In this document: piece after piece, positions 1 to 8,700 of the stretch
How positions within the stretch are numbered: position 1 is the first letter of the stretch
How the letters are laid out: the number at the start of each line of letters is the position of its first letter
From: Chrysochromulina parva
Taxonomy: Eukaryota > Haptophyta > Prymnesiales > Chrysochromulinaceae
Direction: 5' to 3'
NCBI GenBank assembly: GCA_002887195.1
Contig: PJAB01000362.1
Coordinates: forward strand, 1-28,866
DNA: 28,866 nucleotides
Position numbers and translations under genes: made by a program
The notes under the pieces: model-generated
What the model saw: only the letters and a program-made list of their open reading frames with translations
Database searches by the model: none
Told to the model about the DNA's origin: nothing

Positions 1-1
1 G

Positions 2-151
2 GTCAAGACCTTCAAGCTCAACGCCGAGCGCCAGAACGGCCGCGCGGCCATGATGGGCATCACCGGCTGCCTCGTCCACGAGCTCCTCGGCGTCGACGCC
101 CTCTACCCGACCGGCGGCCTTGGCGGCGCCGCGCCCCCGACCATCTTCTAA
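2..151 (+). CDS. Light-harvesting chlorophyll a/c-binding protein, C-terminal 49 residues (5' truncated by the window)
   Basis: The open frame enters from the left edge and ends at TAA 149-151. The visible residues include AERQNGRAAMMGITG, the hallmark of the third transmembrane helix of the LHC superfamily, in which E and R form the inter-helix ion pair and N/Q/H side chains ligate chlorophyll. The tail continues with LVHELLGVD and a Gly/Pro-rich end, as in fucoxanthin-chlorophyll or chlorophyll a/c antenna proteins of haptophytes and stramenopiles. In the cell it would be a thylakoid antenna protein feeding photosystem I or II. The subfamily cannot be assigned because the N-terminus and helices 1-2 are outside the window. 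A TGTAA motif at 250-254, 99 nt past the stop, is a plausible poly(A) signal. Confidence 0.9.
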   Translation, partial: VKTFKLNAERQNGRAAMMGITGCLVHELLGVDALYPTGGLGGAAPPTIF

Positions 152-618
152 GCAAACGGCGGCCCCCTGGAGCTGAGGCGAGGGAACATACATGACCTTG
201 CCATCCCCTTAATGCGCTAAAGTAAAGAGACCCGTTTTGTTGTGGGTTTTGTAAAGGCACGATACTGAATTCTACTCGGCACTGCGTGCCGTGCGCGTGG
301 CCCGCTAGGGCGATGAGTTATCTGCACCTGCTGCGCCCTGCCGTCTCCCGCGCGCCCCGCGGACGTACGCCCAACGCCGGAACCGCACCACTAAGGGCCA
401 ATTAACTACCGCCTAACGCCCCCGGGTGGGGTTCGGCAGTCGGCACAAACATGGATTCAAACGACAATTATTCGCTCGCTCTGCGCCGTGCACGCTCGAG
501 AATTGGAACGCGATCGTAGGTACTAGGCGCCGCGGCTCTCTTCCCGGTTCCCACGTACGCGCGCGACCGAGCCGCGCGCTTATCTTCTGGACTTCTAATA
601 GTTGTTAGTTCTCTCTCT
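152..618. other. Intergenic region between convergent gene ends
   Basis: These 467 bp lie between the stop of the LHC gene and the stop of the minus-strand proline-rich gene, so they should hold two 3' UTRs. TGTAA at 250-254 fits a plus-strand poly(A) signal. I see no convincing coding frame, RNA gene or repeat. The short overlapping frames here have no recognisable protein features. Confidence 0.6.
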
Positions 619-2019
619 TCACCGCGCCCGACCGGCATACACCCCGGCGGGCGGCCCATCTCCGTGCTCATCTCCTGCCCAGACGGGCTGCTCGCGGGCT
701 CCCTCGCGTGCCGCCCTCGCCACGGCGCTCACCACGGCGCCGGACGCCACGGTTGTCATGCGGATCGGCGCCGACGACGCGCCGTCCTCAGAGCCCGTCT
801 CGTCCTCGCACCCCTGGCGTAGGTGGTGCAGCGCGCCGAGCGCAGAGCTCGACTCGAGCCAGTCCGGGCTCCGACTGAGCGCGCACAGGCACCGGCGCGT
901 GTTAGGGTATGCCCGCAGCCGCTCCGCAAGCGTCGTGTCGAGCGCGAGGCTCTGGAGTGCGCCGGCTGCCGCCCACGGCACGATCGATGGCTCGAGTCGA
1001 CTTGAGCGGAGCGCGCGGCTCGGCCATGGGCCACTCGAGCCTGCCTCAAGCGCAGAGGCTCCCACGGGCCCCTCGCACGAGTGGCGCACGAGCACCTCGA
1101 GTACTCGCGGCTGTTGTCCGATCAGAGTGCGCGTCTGGGCCGCGTCGAGAGTCAGGGCGCTCGTCGGGGCGAGCGCCACGGCTGCACCCTGCTGCCAGCG
1201 CCACAAGCAGCGGCCATCGGCGGAGGCGCAATATGACGCACTGAGGCTGTGCAGCGCAGCGGCGGCCCACATCGACATACGTGCGGGCGTCTGCACGCCG
1301 AACGCATCGCGCGCGGTCAGCGCGCCCGCGAGCGCCTGTACCGCGCCGCCCGCAACGAGCGCTGCGTGGTTGCTCGGGGAGTCGAAGCTCAGGGTCCAGA
1401 GCGCCTCGGCGGCGGCCTCAGCGCCCAGGAAGCGTTCGGTGGCTGCCGACGGGTTGGTCACGTTCGGGTCGATGGCCGCAGCGTAGCGCCAAGCTTCATC
1501 CACAAGCCCGACAAGCGCCCTCACCAACCCTGGAGAGTTGCCCAGGCGCGCACGCATCGGCGAGTCGTCGATAGCGAGCAGCGCGACCAGCTCGGCGGCG
1601 AAGGCGCGCTGCTGCGGCGGCAGGCTGATGTCGACGCCGTGCGGATCAAACGAGTCGCGTAGCTCGCTCAGGATCCCGTCGATGCTGGCAAGCGCCTGCG
1701 GCTCGCGCCGTCGCCTCGCAGTCACGCTGCTGACCGTCGTGCGTACGCAGCGCAAATCTCCGGCGCGCAGATGCTCGAGGAGCATTGGGCTCAGCAACGA
1801 GTCGGTGCTCGCAGCTCCAAATTGTGCACGCAGCTCCAAAATGCGCCGCAGCGGCGGCGGCGGTGTCCACTGAGGCGGTGGGCTTGGCGGCGAAGCTGGC
1901 GGCTCGGCAGGCGGTGGGCTTGGGATTGGGCTTGGAGGCGGTGGGCTTGGAGGCGGTGGACTTGGGCTTTCGCCGGAGCTCAGTGCTGTCGCAACGAAGA
2001 CCACAAGGATCGCCCGCAT
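619..2019 (-). CDS. Secreted proline-rich protein with armadillo-like helical repeats
   Basis: This is a 466-residue protein starting at ATG 2019-2017. Residues 1-17 (MRAILVVFVATALSSGE) form a plausible cleavable signal peptide. Residues about 18-57 are a Pro/Ser tract (SPPPPSPPPP style) like the hydroxyproline-rich linkers of algal cell-wall or extracellular proteins. The remainder is alpha-helical with spaced hydrophobic segments such as AAEALWTLSFDSPSNHAAL, followed by GGAVQALAGAL, which matches the armadillo pattern in which a residue run 'N...A/G..L' closes each repeat. Armadillo proteins usually bind partners in the cytosol or nucleus, so the signal peptide and wall-like linker are unusual. 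The start is shared with a divergent promoter for eIF3g, 163 bp away. Function is unknown; the armadillo call is moderate because the repeats are weak. Confidence 0.72.
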   Translation of the reverse strand: MRAILVVFVATALSSGESPSPPPPSPPPPSPIPSPPPAEPPASPPSPPPQWTPPPPLRRILELRAQFGAASTDSLLSPMLLEHLRAGDLRCVRTTVSSVTARRRREPQALASIDGILSELRDSFDPHGVDISLPPQQRAFAAELVALLAIDDSPMRARLGNSPGLVRALVGLVDEAWRYAAAIDPNVTNPSAATERFLGAEAAAEALWTLSFDSPSNHAALVAGGAVQALAGALTARDAFGVQTPARMSMWAAAALHSLSASYCASADGRCLWRWQQGAAVALAPTSALTLDAAQTRTLIGQQPRVLEVLVRHSCEGPVGASALEAGSSGPWPSRALRSSRLEPSIVPWAAAGALQSLALDTTLAERLRAYPNTRRCLCALSRSPDWLESSSALGALHHLRQGCEDETGSEDGASSAPIRMTTVASGAVVSAVARAAREGAREQPVWAGDEHGDGPPAGVYAGRAR

Positions 2020-2182
2020 GAACGCGTGCGGATGGCCGGGCGGGCGGGCCGATCGCCGGGCAGCCGGGACACAAAAAATCTACTCTCCCGTCGCATTCTG
2101 TGTCGCCAGCCCGCCTCGAAAATAGTCAACCAGCACGTTCACATTCACACGGACCGCCAACAAAGTGGAGGAGCGAGGCACG
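2020..2182. promoter_or_regulatory. Divergent promoter region, proline-rich/armadillo gene and eIF3g
   Basis: Only 163 bp separate the ATG of the minus-strand gene (2019) from the ATG of eIF3g (2183), so both 5' UTRs and core promoters must share this segment. No TATA box or known motif stands out; the call rests on gene orientation. Confidence 0.5.
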
Positions 2183-3211
2183 ATGCCGTCTTGGGGAGAG
2201 GACAAAAACGAGCCGCTGCCCGACCTACCCCAAAGCCACGAGACGGAACCCGACATCAACGGCATCAAAACGATCACCACCTACCGCAAGAACGAACTCG
2301 GCCAGACGATCAAGGTCACGCAAAAAGTCAGGGTCTCGAAGCACACGGTCAAGGTCTCGAAGCCTGTGCTCGCGCGCCGACAGTGGGCCAAGTTTGGTGC
2401 GTGCCAGGGCAAGCCCAGGGGCTACCACGGCGCAGGCTACCAGGATGCGGCGACGACCACCATCGATATCTCGGAGCAGGTTCTTGAGATGAACCCCAAG
2501 GAGCAGGTCAAGGAGGAGAAGAATGAGTCGGCGCAGCGTGCGTTCGAGAAGATGAACGCGATCGCGTCCGAAGCGTGGCGTCCGAAGCAGCGCGACACGA
2601 GCCTCGCGGCGGCGGCTGAGTGGGCCGAGGCCAACGGCCTTGCCAGCGCCACGGGTGACGACAAGCGCATCCCCGACGGCGCGGGATTGGGCTCGCTCGC
2701 AGCGCTCGCAAGCCGCCAGGGGGCCGGCGGTTACGTGCCCCCGAGCCTGCGCAACGCGGACGGGTCGCGCAACGCGGCGATGGCGGAGCGCGATGACAGC
2801 TGCACCGTGCGCGTCTCCAACCTATCCGAGGACGTCAAAGACTCGGACCTGCGAGAGCTCTTCCGCCGTTTTGGTGCGATTCAGCGCATCTATCTTGCCA
2901 AGGATCGCGAGACGCATCAGTCTCGTGGGTTCGCCTTCATCAACTTCTTCTCGCGCGAGGACGGGCAGCGCGCCATCGACAAGCTCGACGGCCACGGCTA
3001 CGACCATCTCATCCTCTCCGTGAGCTGGGCAAACCCGAGCGCCGGCGGCGATGGGCCCAAAGCGGCACCGCCCACAGGCGCCGCCTTCGGTCCTGCCCTC
3101 GGCAGCGGTGGGCCTGGCGGGGGAGGCGCAAGCCGCTTCGAGGGCCGCGGCAGCATTGCCGACCGCTACGACAAGCAGGTCTTTGACTCGGGGCTGGACC
3201 GCTTCCGGTGA
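2183..3211 (+). CDS. EIF3G: Eukaryotic translation initiation factor 3 subunit G
   Basis: This 342-residue protein begins at ATG 2183 (MPSWGEDK); an in-frame GTG upstream at 2165 is not a likely start. The N-terminal half has the eIF3g domain: TYRKNELGQTIKVTQKVRV, then a basic ARRQWAKFG segment. Residues about 207-285 are a canonical RRM, with RNP2-like VRVSNL and RNP1 RGFAFINF (from residue 248). A Gly-rich linker and a short C-terminal tail ending in DRFR follow. eIF3g is an RNA-binding subunit of eIF3 that works in 43S scanning and reinitiation in the cytoplasm. The central zinc-knuckle cysteines seen in many homologues are not present: only one Cys occurs in the ACQGKPRGYHG segment. TGTAA at 3320-3324 lies 109 nt past the stop. 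Confidence 0.93.
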   Translation: MPSWGEDKNEPLPDLPQSHETEPDINGIKTITTYRKNELGQTIKVTQKVRVSKHTVKVSKPVLARRQWAKFGACQGKPRGYHGAGYQDAATTTIDISEQVLEMNPKEQVKEEKNESAQRAFEKMNAIASEAWRPKQRDTSLAAAAEWAEANGLASATGDDKRIPDGAGLGSLAALASRQGAGGYVPPSLRNADGSRNAAMAERDDSCTVRVSNLSEDVKDSDLRELFRRFGAIQRIYLAKDRETHQSRGFAFINFFSREDGQRAIDKLDGHGYDHLILSVSWANPSAGGDGPKAAPPTGAAFGPALGSGGPGGGGASRFEGRGSIADRYDKQVFDSGLDRFR

Positions 3212-3484
3212 GCGAGCGGTGACACAGTGGTTTGGGCCGCGCGTCGGCGGTCTCCGCCTTCGGACGAGACACGCGACGGGTTCGACGTGGGTGCATGCGC
3301 GGCGCCGGTGTGAGGCGCGTGTAAGGAGATGTGCGAGTAAATCACAAATTGACACTACTTAAAGCGCATTTATCAAGACACGAGTCACCTCGCTCGGACG
3401 TGTCACGCTCTCGCTCACCATTGTATCGCGGTCACACCGACAGCCGCGAGCTCGAGCTTGAGATCTTGAATACGTGAGCTTGCG
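3212..3484. other. Convergent 3' region of eIF3g and the PUB-domain gene
   Basis: The 273 bp between two convergent stops contain TGTAA at 3320-3324 for the plus strand. No gene or RNA was recognised. No TTACA (minus-strand UGUAA) was seen for the PUB gene. Confidence 0.5.
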
Positions 3485-4117
3485 TCATTGGGCCGACTTC
3501 GGAGCCGCTTTCGGGTCGGTGCTTCGGTGCGCCAGGCGGGCCTGCTCTCGACGCTCGGCCTCATCCTCCTTGATCTGCATCAGAATTTTCTGCCGCTCAT
3601 CATTTGCTCCCGCCAGCTTCTGTTCACGCACCTTGGCGAGCCGATCGATCTTGATCTGCTCGAGGTCGCGGTAGTTTTGGAGCACCACGGCCGACTCCGC
3701 GAGCGTACGTATGAGCACCGGCGTCTCATCGGCCACCCAGTGCTCCTCGAACTCGACAACCTTTGTACGGAAGCCAAGGGCGAGAAGCACGTCCTGCCCG
3801 CCGGGGCAGCGCAGGATGGCCTGCCGTATCTTTGGATTATTGCTGCGGAACTGGCGGTATTTCGGTTCGTCCGGGTTGGCGATGATATTGTTGGTCAGCT
3901 TGAGCAGCAGCTCGATTGCTGCCATCGCAGTCGCTGAGTCCTGTTGCGACACCTTTGTGTCAAGAGCGCGTGCGACGAGCTTGCGATTCGCGGACACAGT
4001 CTCGTCCTCGGCGGTTGGCAGTGTGATCTTCGGTGCCGCATACGGCACCGCGGCCGACATCGAGGGAGCGCTGCTGGCCGCTGCGGGCCCGTCGGTCGCC
4101 GCTGATTCAGGCTCCAT
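3485..4117 (-). CDS. PUB-domain protein with C-terminal coiled coil (UBXN6/UBXD-like without UBX)
   Basis: The first ATG in the frame is at 4117 (MEPESAATDG), giving 210 residues; longer readings would need a TTG start. Residues about 62-128 match a PUB domain: AAIELLLKLTNNIIANPDEP, KYRQFRSNNPKI, and DVLLALGF. PUB domains bind the C-terminal tail of the AAA ATPase p97/Cdc48 and occur in PNGase, HOIP and UBXN6. Residues about 150-210 form a charged helix with ILMQIKEDEAERRE, resembling the segment that precedes UBX domains in UBXN1/UBXN6-type proteins, but the protein stops there and no UBX fold follows. A role as a small p97 adaptor in protein quality control is inferred. It is divergent from the glutaredoxin gene, with 163 bp between ATGs. 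Confidence 0.82.
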   Translation of the reverse strand: MEPESAATDGPAAASSAPSMSAAVPYAAPKITLPTAEDETVSANRKLVARALDTKVSQQDSATAMAAIELLLKLTNNIIANPDEPKYRQFRSNNPKIRQAILRCPGGQDVLLALGFRTKVVEFEEHWVADETPVLIRTLAESAVVLQNYRDLEQIKIDRLAKVREQKLAGANDERQKILMQIKEDEAERREQARLAHRSTDPKAAPKSAQ

Positions 4118-4280
4118 GGGAGAGAGAAGCGCCGCGCAGCTTCGACACCAGCGCGGTCTCTTCACATGAAGTCCATGAAGTTTGCGACTAGGGGCTCTGA
4201 CCAAGTTTTTCTCTCAAACTATGCACGAAGTGCCCCTCAACAAGTGTCCCTCTCACTTTCAGGAAATCTTCATCGGGATC
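4118..4280. promoter_or_regulatory. Divergent promoter region, PUB-domain gene and monothiol glutaredoxin
   Basis: The 163 bp between two outward-facing ATGs must contain both 5' UTRs and core promoters. No specific motif is claimed. The spacing is the same as that between the proline-rich gene and eIF3g. Confidence 0.45.
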
Positions 4281-4842
4281 ATGCTCGCGCGCTCGCTGCG
4301 CCTCGCACCGCGGCTCGCTGCCACCGCGGTCGCTCGCCGTCCGTCGGTTCTGCCGCGGCTTCTGCCGCACGGCGTGCGCGCGCTCTCGGACTCGGGCATA
4401 CACGACGACTTCAAGCCAAAGAAACGCGCCTACGCCACCGAGGGTGGCGACGTGCACGCGCAGATCAGCAAGGACATTGCGGAGAACAAGGTGGTTGTGT
4501 ACATGAAGGGCGTGCCCAACGCACCGCAGTGCGGCTTCAGCAATGCCATCGTGCAGGTGATGAAGGCGGAAGGCGTCGAATTCAAGGGCATCAATGTGCT
4601 CGCAGATCCCGACCTTCGGGAGGGCATCAAAACCTTCACCAGCTGGCCGACCATCCCGCAGGTGCGTGCATTCCGCGTATGGGCGCGGCGGCCTGATCGC
4701 ATCTGAGGCCGCAACGTGCACTGTGCTCACGTCGTCACAGGTATTCGTCAAGGGTGAGTTCATCGGCGGCTGCGATACGACGATGGAGATGTACAAGTCG
4801 GGCGAGTTGAGCACCATGCTCAAGGCGGCTGGTGCGAAGTAA
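4281..4842 (+). CDS. GRX5: Mitochondrial monothiol (CGFS) glutaredoxin, Grx5 type, two exons
   Basis: Exon 1 is 4281-4661 and exon 2 is 4741-4842, joined at a phase-0 GT-AG intron, giving 160 residues. The join restores [18 protein letters not shown], an invariant stretch of monothiol glutaredoxins; reading through instead gives a premature stop near 4706. Residues 1-36 are Arg/Ala/Leu-rich without acidic residues, a good mitochondrial transit peptide. The active site is CGFS at residues 84-87, with the preceding K66-type lysine context [10 protein letters not shown], followed by the TSWPTIPQ and GGCD glutathione-binding motifs. Grx5 carries [2Fe-2S] clusters in mitochondrial iron-sulfur assembly. 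TGTAA at 4990-4994 lies 148 nt after the stop. Confidence 0.95.
4662..4740 (+). other. Spliceosomal intron of the Grx5 gene (79 bp, GT-AG)
   Basis: The donor is CAG|GTGCGT and the acceptor is TCACAG|GTATTC. Removal keeps frame and rebuilds the conserved TIPQVFVKG motif, while retention introduces a stop. It is the only intron I can place with confidence in the window. Confidence 0.9.
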
Positions 4843-5073
4843 GCACTTGATCTTCCAGGCGGCATGAATCGCGGTCTGGACACGTCGGTGCAGCGACCGA
4901 TGGCACTTCCAATCGCTATATGCATGTGGCTCAGCTCCTGTTGACGAGATGTGCATGGTGGGTGGTGCATGGTGGGTGCGAGGGCGTGATGTAAACGTGG
5001 CCAGTAGCCGCAGAGAAGCCTTTTAGTTTACGCTGCTAAGTGCCCGCACGTTCTCAATCTTCACCAACTTATA
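4843..5073. other. Convergent 3' region of Grx5 and the DUF2256 gene
   Basis: The 231 bp contain TGTAA at 4990-4994, a candidate poly(A) signal for Grx5. No gene is recognised. The segment around 4940-4980 contains a short direct repeat (GTGCATGGTGGGTG twice, slightly overlapping) of no known role. Confidence 0.5.
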
Positions 5074-5451
5074 TTATACAATGTGTTCAACACTCCCTGA
5101 GTGATGAGTTGTACATTTACTCTCGGACATTGCCCCGCTGGCAGGAATTACAATCACACTGCAGTCAAACAGCACCGTGTCCTCTAATCTACCGGCAGCC
5201 GACCTGGCTGCAGCAATGTGCAATCGTTGTGAGATCCGATTGTTGCGGCGTCCATCTGTCCGACAGCGATCACTGCAGTATTTCACCGTGTCCCAGGATT
5301 TCTCCCACGACCTGCGCCACGTCATCTGCTGTCCGCAGGTGCAGCACACCTTAGCTCTCTTCATCTGCCCGCGATCCCACACCATGAATTCAGCAGCTGG
5401 TGTTGCATCCGCTGGCTCATTGTCGCGTGCGCTGGCTGGCCGACGATCCAT
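5074..5451 (-). CDS. DUF2256-like small zinc-binding protein
   Basis: A 125-residue frame starts at ATG 5451. Residues 34-64 carry AKVCCTCGQQMTWRRSWEK and WDTVKYCSDRCR, matching the DUF2256 signature C-x2-C-G...W-x2-W...VKYCS-x2-C. C36/C39 and C59/C63 are the probable zinc ligands. DUF2256 proteins are short and of unknown function, widespread in bacteria and in algae, sometimes near or fused to cryptochrome/photolyase genes. The N-terminal 33 residues and the C-terminal 55 residues lack recognisable features; the tail may be divergent, or a splice site may have been missed. It faces away from the NLR-like gene across 279 bp. Confidence 0.78.
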   Translation of the reverse strand: MDRRPASARDNEPADATPAAEFMVWDRGQMKRAKVCCTCGQQMTWRRSWEKSWDTVKYCSDRCRTDGRRNNRISQRLHIAAARSAAGRLEDTVLFDCSVIVIPASGAMSESKCTTHHSGSVEHIV

Positions 5452-5730
5452 GCAAGTCTGAACGCGTTGCGGCCGGGAAGCGGGGAAGAAATCTCCGGGA
5501 ACTGCGCTGCCTTAACTTAACTGCCCTCGCACGCCCCTCCACGAATGTTTTAGGTGCGCGTCGCGTGATCTCGCTAGTCGATTCTCCAAACTTTCTTCCC
5601 CCAAGTTCACCTTTTTTTAGACTTCGCCTGGCCTCGGCCACTGTCGTCTACACTCTTCCGCGCGGAGAGCTCAACCCCGCTCGCCCACGCGCCCACGCGG
5701 CAGTGCGTGGCAGCAGCATCGAAGTGTTGC
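5452..5730. promoter_or_regulatory. Divergent promoter region, DUF2256 gene and NLR-like gene
   Basis: The 279 bp between the two ATGs are more AT-rich around 5550-5620 than the flanking genes (tracts such as CTTTTTTTAG). No specific element can be named. An in-frame GTG at 5707 precedes the chosen NLR ATG, and an upstream 5' exon cannot be excluded. Confidence 0.4.
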
Positions 5731-8700
5731 ATGCCAACGGCTGCAACATCGAAGCCGGACGCTCCAAATGCAAAAGCGCGGCGTCCTGCGCTTGCCGGCG
5801 CCAAGAAGCCGACCCAGCTGACTGGTCCTTCTCCACCAGGAGCTAGCTCGCAGCGGCTGTCCAGCGCACAAAACAGCGCAAGGGCAGCCACGGCACCTCC
5901 CAATGCCTCACCGGCGGCCAGTGGCGGAAACCCGTTCGAGTTCGGCGCGAGGCGCGGTGTATCGCCTCGAACAGCTCTGCCACGACTGTCTGCAGCCGGG
6001 ATGCCGAGCCAACCTAAGACAAAGAGTGCCGTCGAACGACGGCCTGGGCGCACCAGCAAGCCAAGCTCCGGCAAGGACGATGCAGCTGCTGCGCAAGCTA
6101 CAGCAGAAGGCAGCACGGGCACTGCGACCGGGCACGGTGCATCTTCAGCATCGTCTGTCGACGAAACGGCCCACTTAGAAGCACGTGAGCGCATGGCTCG
6201 CCGCCGGTCTCTCGTGGTCGATCAGCGTGGCTGGAGCCCAGCGCTCCAGGATTACGCATCACCTAAACAGCTCGAAGCGTGGCTCATCGCACATGGCGTC
6301 AACACAGCTGGCTGGACCGGCAGTAGGCTAGCCTCGAGCGGTGGCGCGGCCAGCAGCACCCCAGAGATGAGTACGGCGACGCGCACTGTGGAAGAGCTCT
6401 TCAGTGAGCTTCAGAACGGTGAGAGTGAACTCAACGTGCAAGGGTCTAAGGGCGTACTGCTTCAGCAACGCATCGTCGAGGTGCGCCTGGCGCAAGCAGC
6501 CGCGTCAGAGAGCCCACGGGTAATCACGACGGGGCACGCGGCAGCAGCTGCCGCCGCCCAAGTCAAGGGACCACAGAGTGCTCGTACCGAAGGGTTGGGC
6601 GTGCTCGTGCCGAGGATGCAAACCGGAGGTGGCAATCTCGTCGAGGTCATGCAAATCATGCCCAACGGCCGGCAGCGCGCTCACCGCGCCCCACTCCAAG
6701 TCACCCTGCTCGGTGGCGAGCGCCCTCTCGACGGCGCCGAGCGATGTCTCACGACCTATGTTGTGTCGGCCATCCCCATGGAAGCTGTGAGCATCGACAA
6801 GTCCTCCCTGGCCGAGTCGGAGCGTACCTTCTATTCCTCAAGTTACCCCGGTTTGCTCACGCGCGAGCGTCGGTACACCGTGCGTGCGCGGGTGCAAGCT
6901 TCCGCGTTGGGGACACAGCCCGGTTTCACGACCGACGAGGTGAGCGCCGATGGCGCGAACGTGCTCTATCGGCACGTATGGGCGTGGCAGCCGCGCGTCG
7001 AAGCTTCGAGCGAGGTGGGCCTGTCTGATACGAACTTCACGCTATTGGCCTGGCTACTCGAAGGGTGCTCGCGCGTCGTCGTAAGGCTGATACGCGGTGG
7101 GCGACGAGAGAGCTCCCTCCTGCTCTCGTGCCACACGTACGATGAGAAAGGACAGCTCGAAGAGCCGCTGGTGTGCCGCATCGATGATGCCGCAGCACTC
7201 AAGCACGAGAGCCAACGTCTCGACGACATGTGCAAGCTTACCGGCGGTGCGGGAATTACCAAGGTTTCGCGAGGGCCTTATTACCTCAATGGTTGCGGGG
7301 CGATGCTGATCGACATGGTAAATGCGTGCTGGGTGCTGCCCGAGTTTTACGACCAGCAGGAAGGCGTCTTACTCACTACGCTCAAGTCGCGCCTCGGCGC
7401 GACGATCCTGCAAACGTCCCTGCAAGAAAAGGAAATCACCCTCGACACAGCCGCTGCCAACGCCCTTAGCAAGGGTGCTGCCACGCCCCGCGGAGGCGAT
7501 CCAACGCCACGCGTCACCAAGGGCAAAGACAAGGAGAGCAAAGACAAGGAGGGTAGAGACAAGGAGAGCAAAGAAAAGAATGCGAAACCGCGCCGCCGAG
7601 ATCCCAATGGTGCCGATGCACTGGCCGCTAGCGCAAAGGACGACGTGCCAACGGACCTGTGGTGTGCGGACGTGTTGAAGGACCTGTTCTCGGCGGGATC
7701 GCCGCTCTCGGTGCTCTCGCTCGAAAGTGCAGAGCGGGAGCACCTGTTTTCGTGCTCCATGGGCGGCCGCATCGAGCGTTTCATCCGTGACCTCGGCATC
7801 CTGATCAGTACTGTCTTCCTGCCGCCGCCGCCTACAAACCCGTATGGCATCTCCGACTACCCCGGGTACGATCCGCCAGCGCCGCTCAAATCCGTGGTAG
7901 CGATGCTCAGCAAGCGACTTGACGGCGTCATTGTGCGAGATCACGTGAAGCTTTTCAAACATTCCTTCGTCCACGTCCCGCGGGCTGCAGAGTTCTACAA
8001 GGTGCCTGTCGACTCCAAGAGCGGCCAGTCTCTCGCTGACCTGTGTAGCTTGCTCGTTGACCTTCTCAAGCCCATCTCGCGGCCCGCGGGTTTCGTCAAC
8101 CACAAGCCGCTCGTCGCGCAACAGCATGGCTCGCTTACCCTAGAGAATATTCTCATCGACCTGCGCAGCACGGTGTGGCTCGTCGACGTGGCTGCCAGCG
8201 CGAAAACGATGCCAACCGAGCCCCTCAGCGACGCGGCCAACATGCTCGCGACCCTACTCTTCCGTCACTTTCCGCTGAGCTTCACGATCGATGACATCAA
8301 GCTGATCAATCTCGATGAGCCCAACCTTCTCATAGACGTCATGGAGGTGCCCATGCCGATCGCCGCGCGACTTCATGAAGCTGCGATGAACCACACGACC
8401 AAAGACGAGGTGTACAAATCGCTCCACAAATCGCTCCAGACGTGCACGCCTCAGGCGCACAGCGAGGTGAGCGCGGCGCTCAAGCTTCTCGTGCACGTCG
8501 CGCGCGACGAGGCGGAAGCGCGGTCGCGCGTCAGTGAGGCGTGCGCTGTCTTCGATGCCATGCTCGGATGGACGGGTGAGCCGCCAGAGCTGTGGCAGAT
8601 CGCCACGCGACAGGCGAAGAACCACTGGTCCGCAGTGTCGAAACTCATCTTCCAATTGTGCACGACAATAATTCGGGTCGCCTATGAGCTGCTCCTGAAG

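Noticed and set aside
602..1486. 294-residue plus-strand open frame
   Set aside because: It lies fully opposite the proline-rich/armadillo gene, is Ser/Arg/Ala-rich without domains, and arises from GC-rich antisense.
3270..3300. GGTTCGA-like T-loop suggesting a tRNA
   Set aside because: No matching acceptor, D or anticodon stems could be drawn around it.
5707..5730. GTG at 5707 as the NLR start
   Set aside because: Nuclear eukaryotic genes rarely start at GTG; the first ATG at 5731 is preferred.
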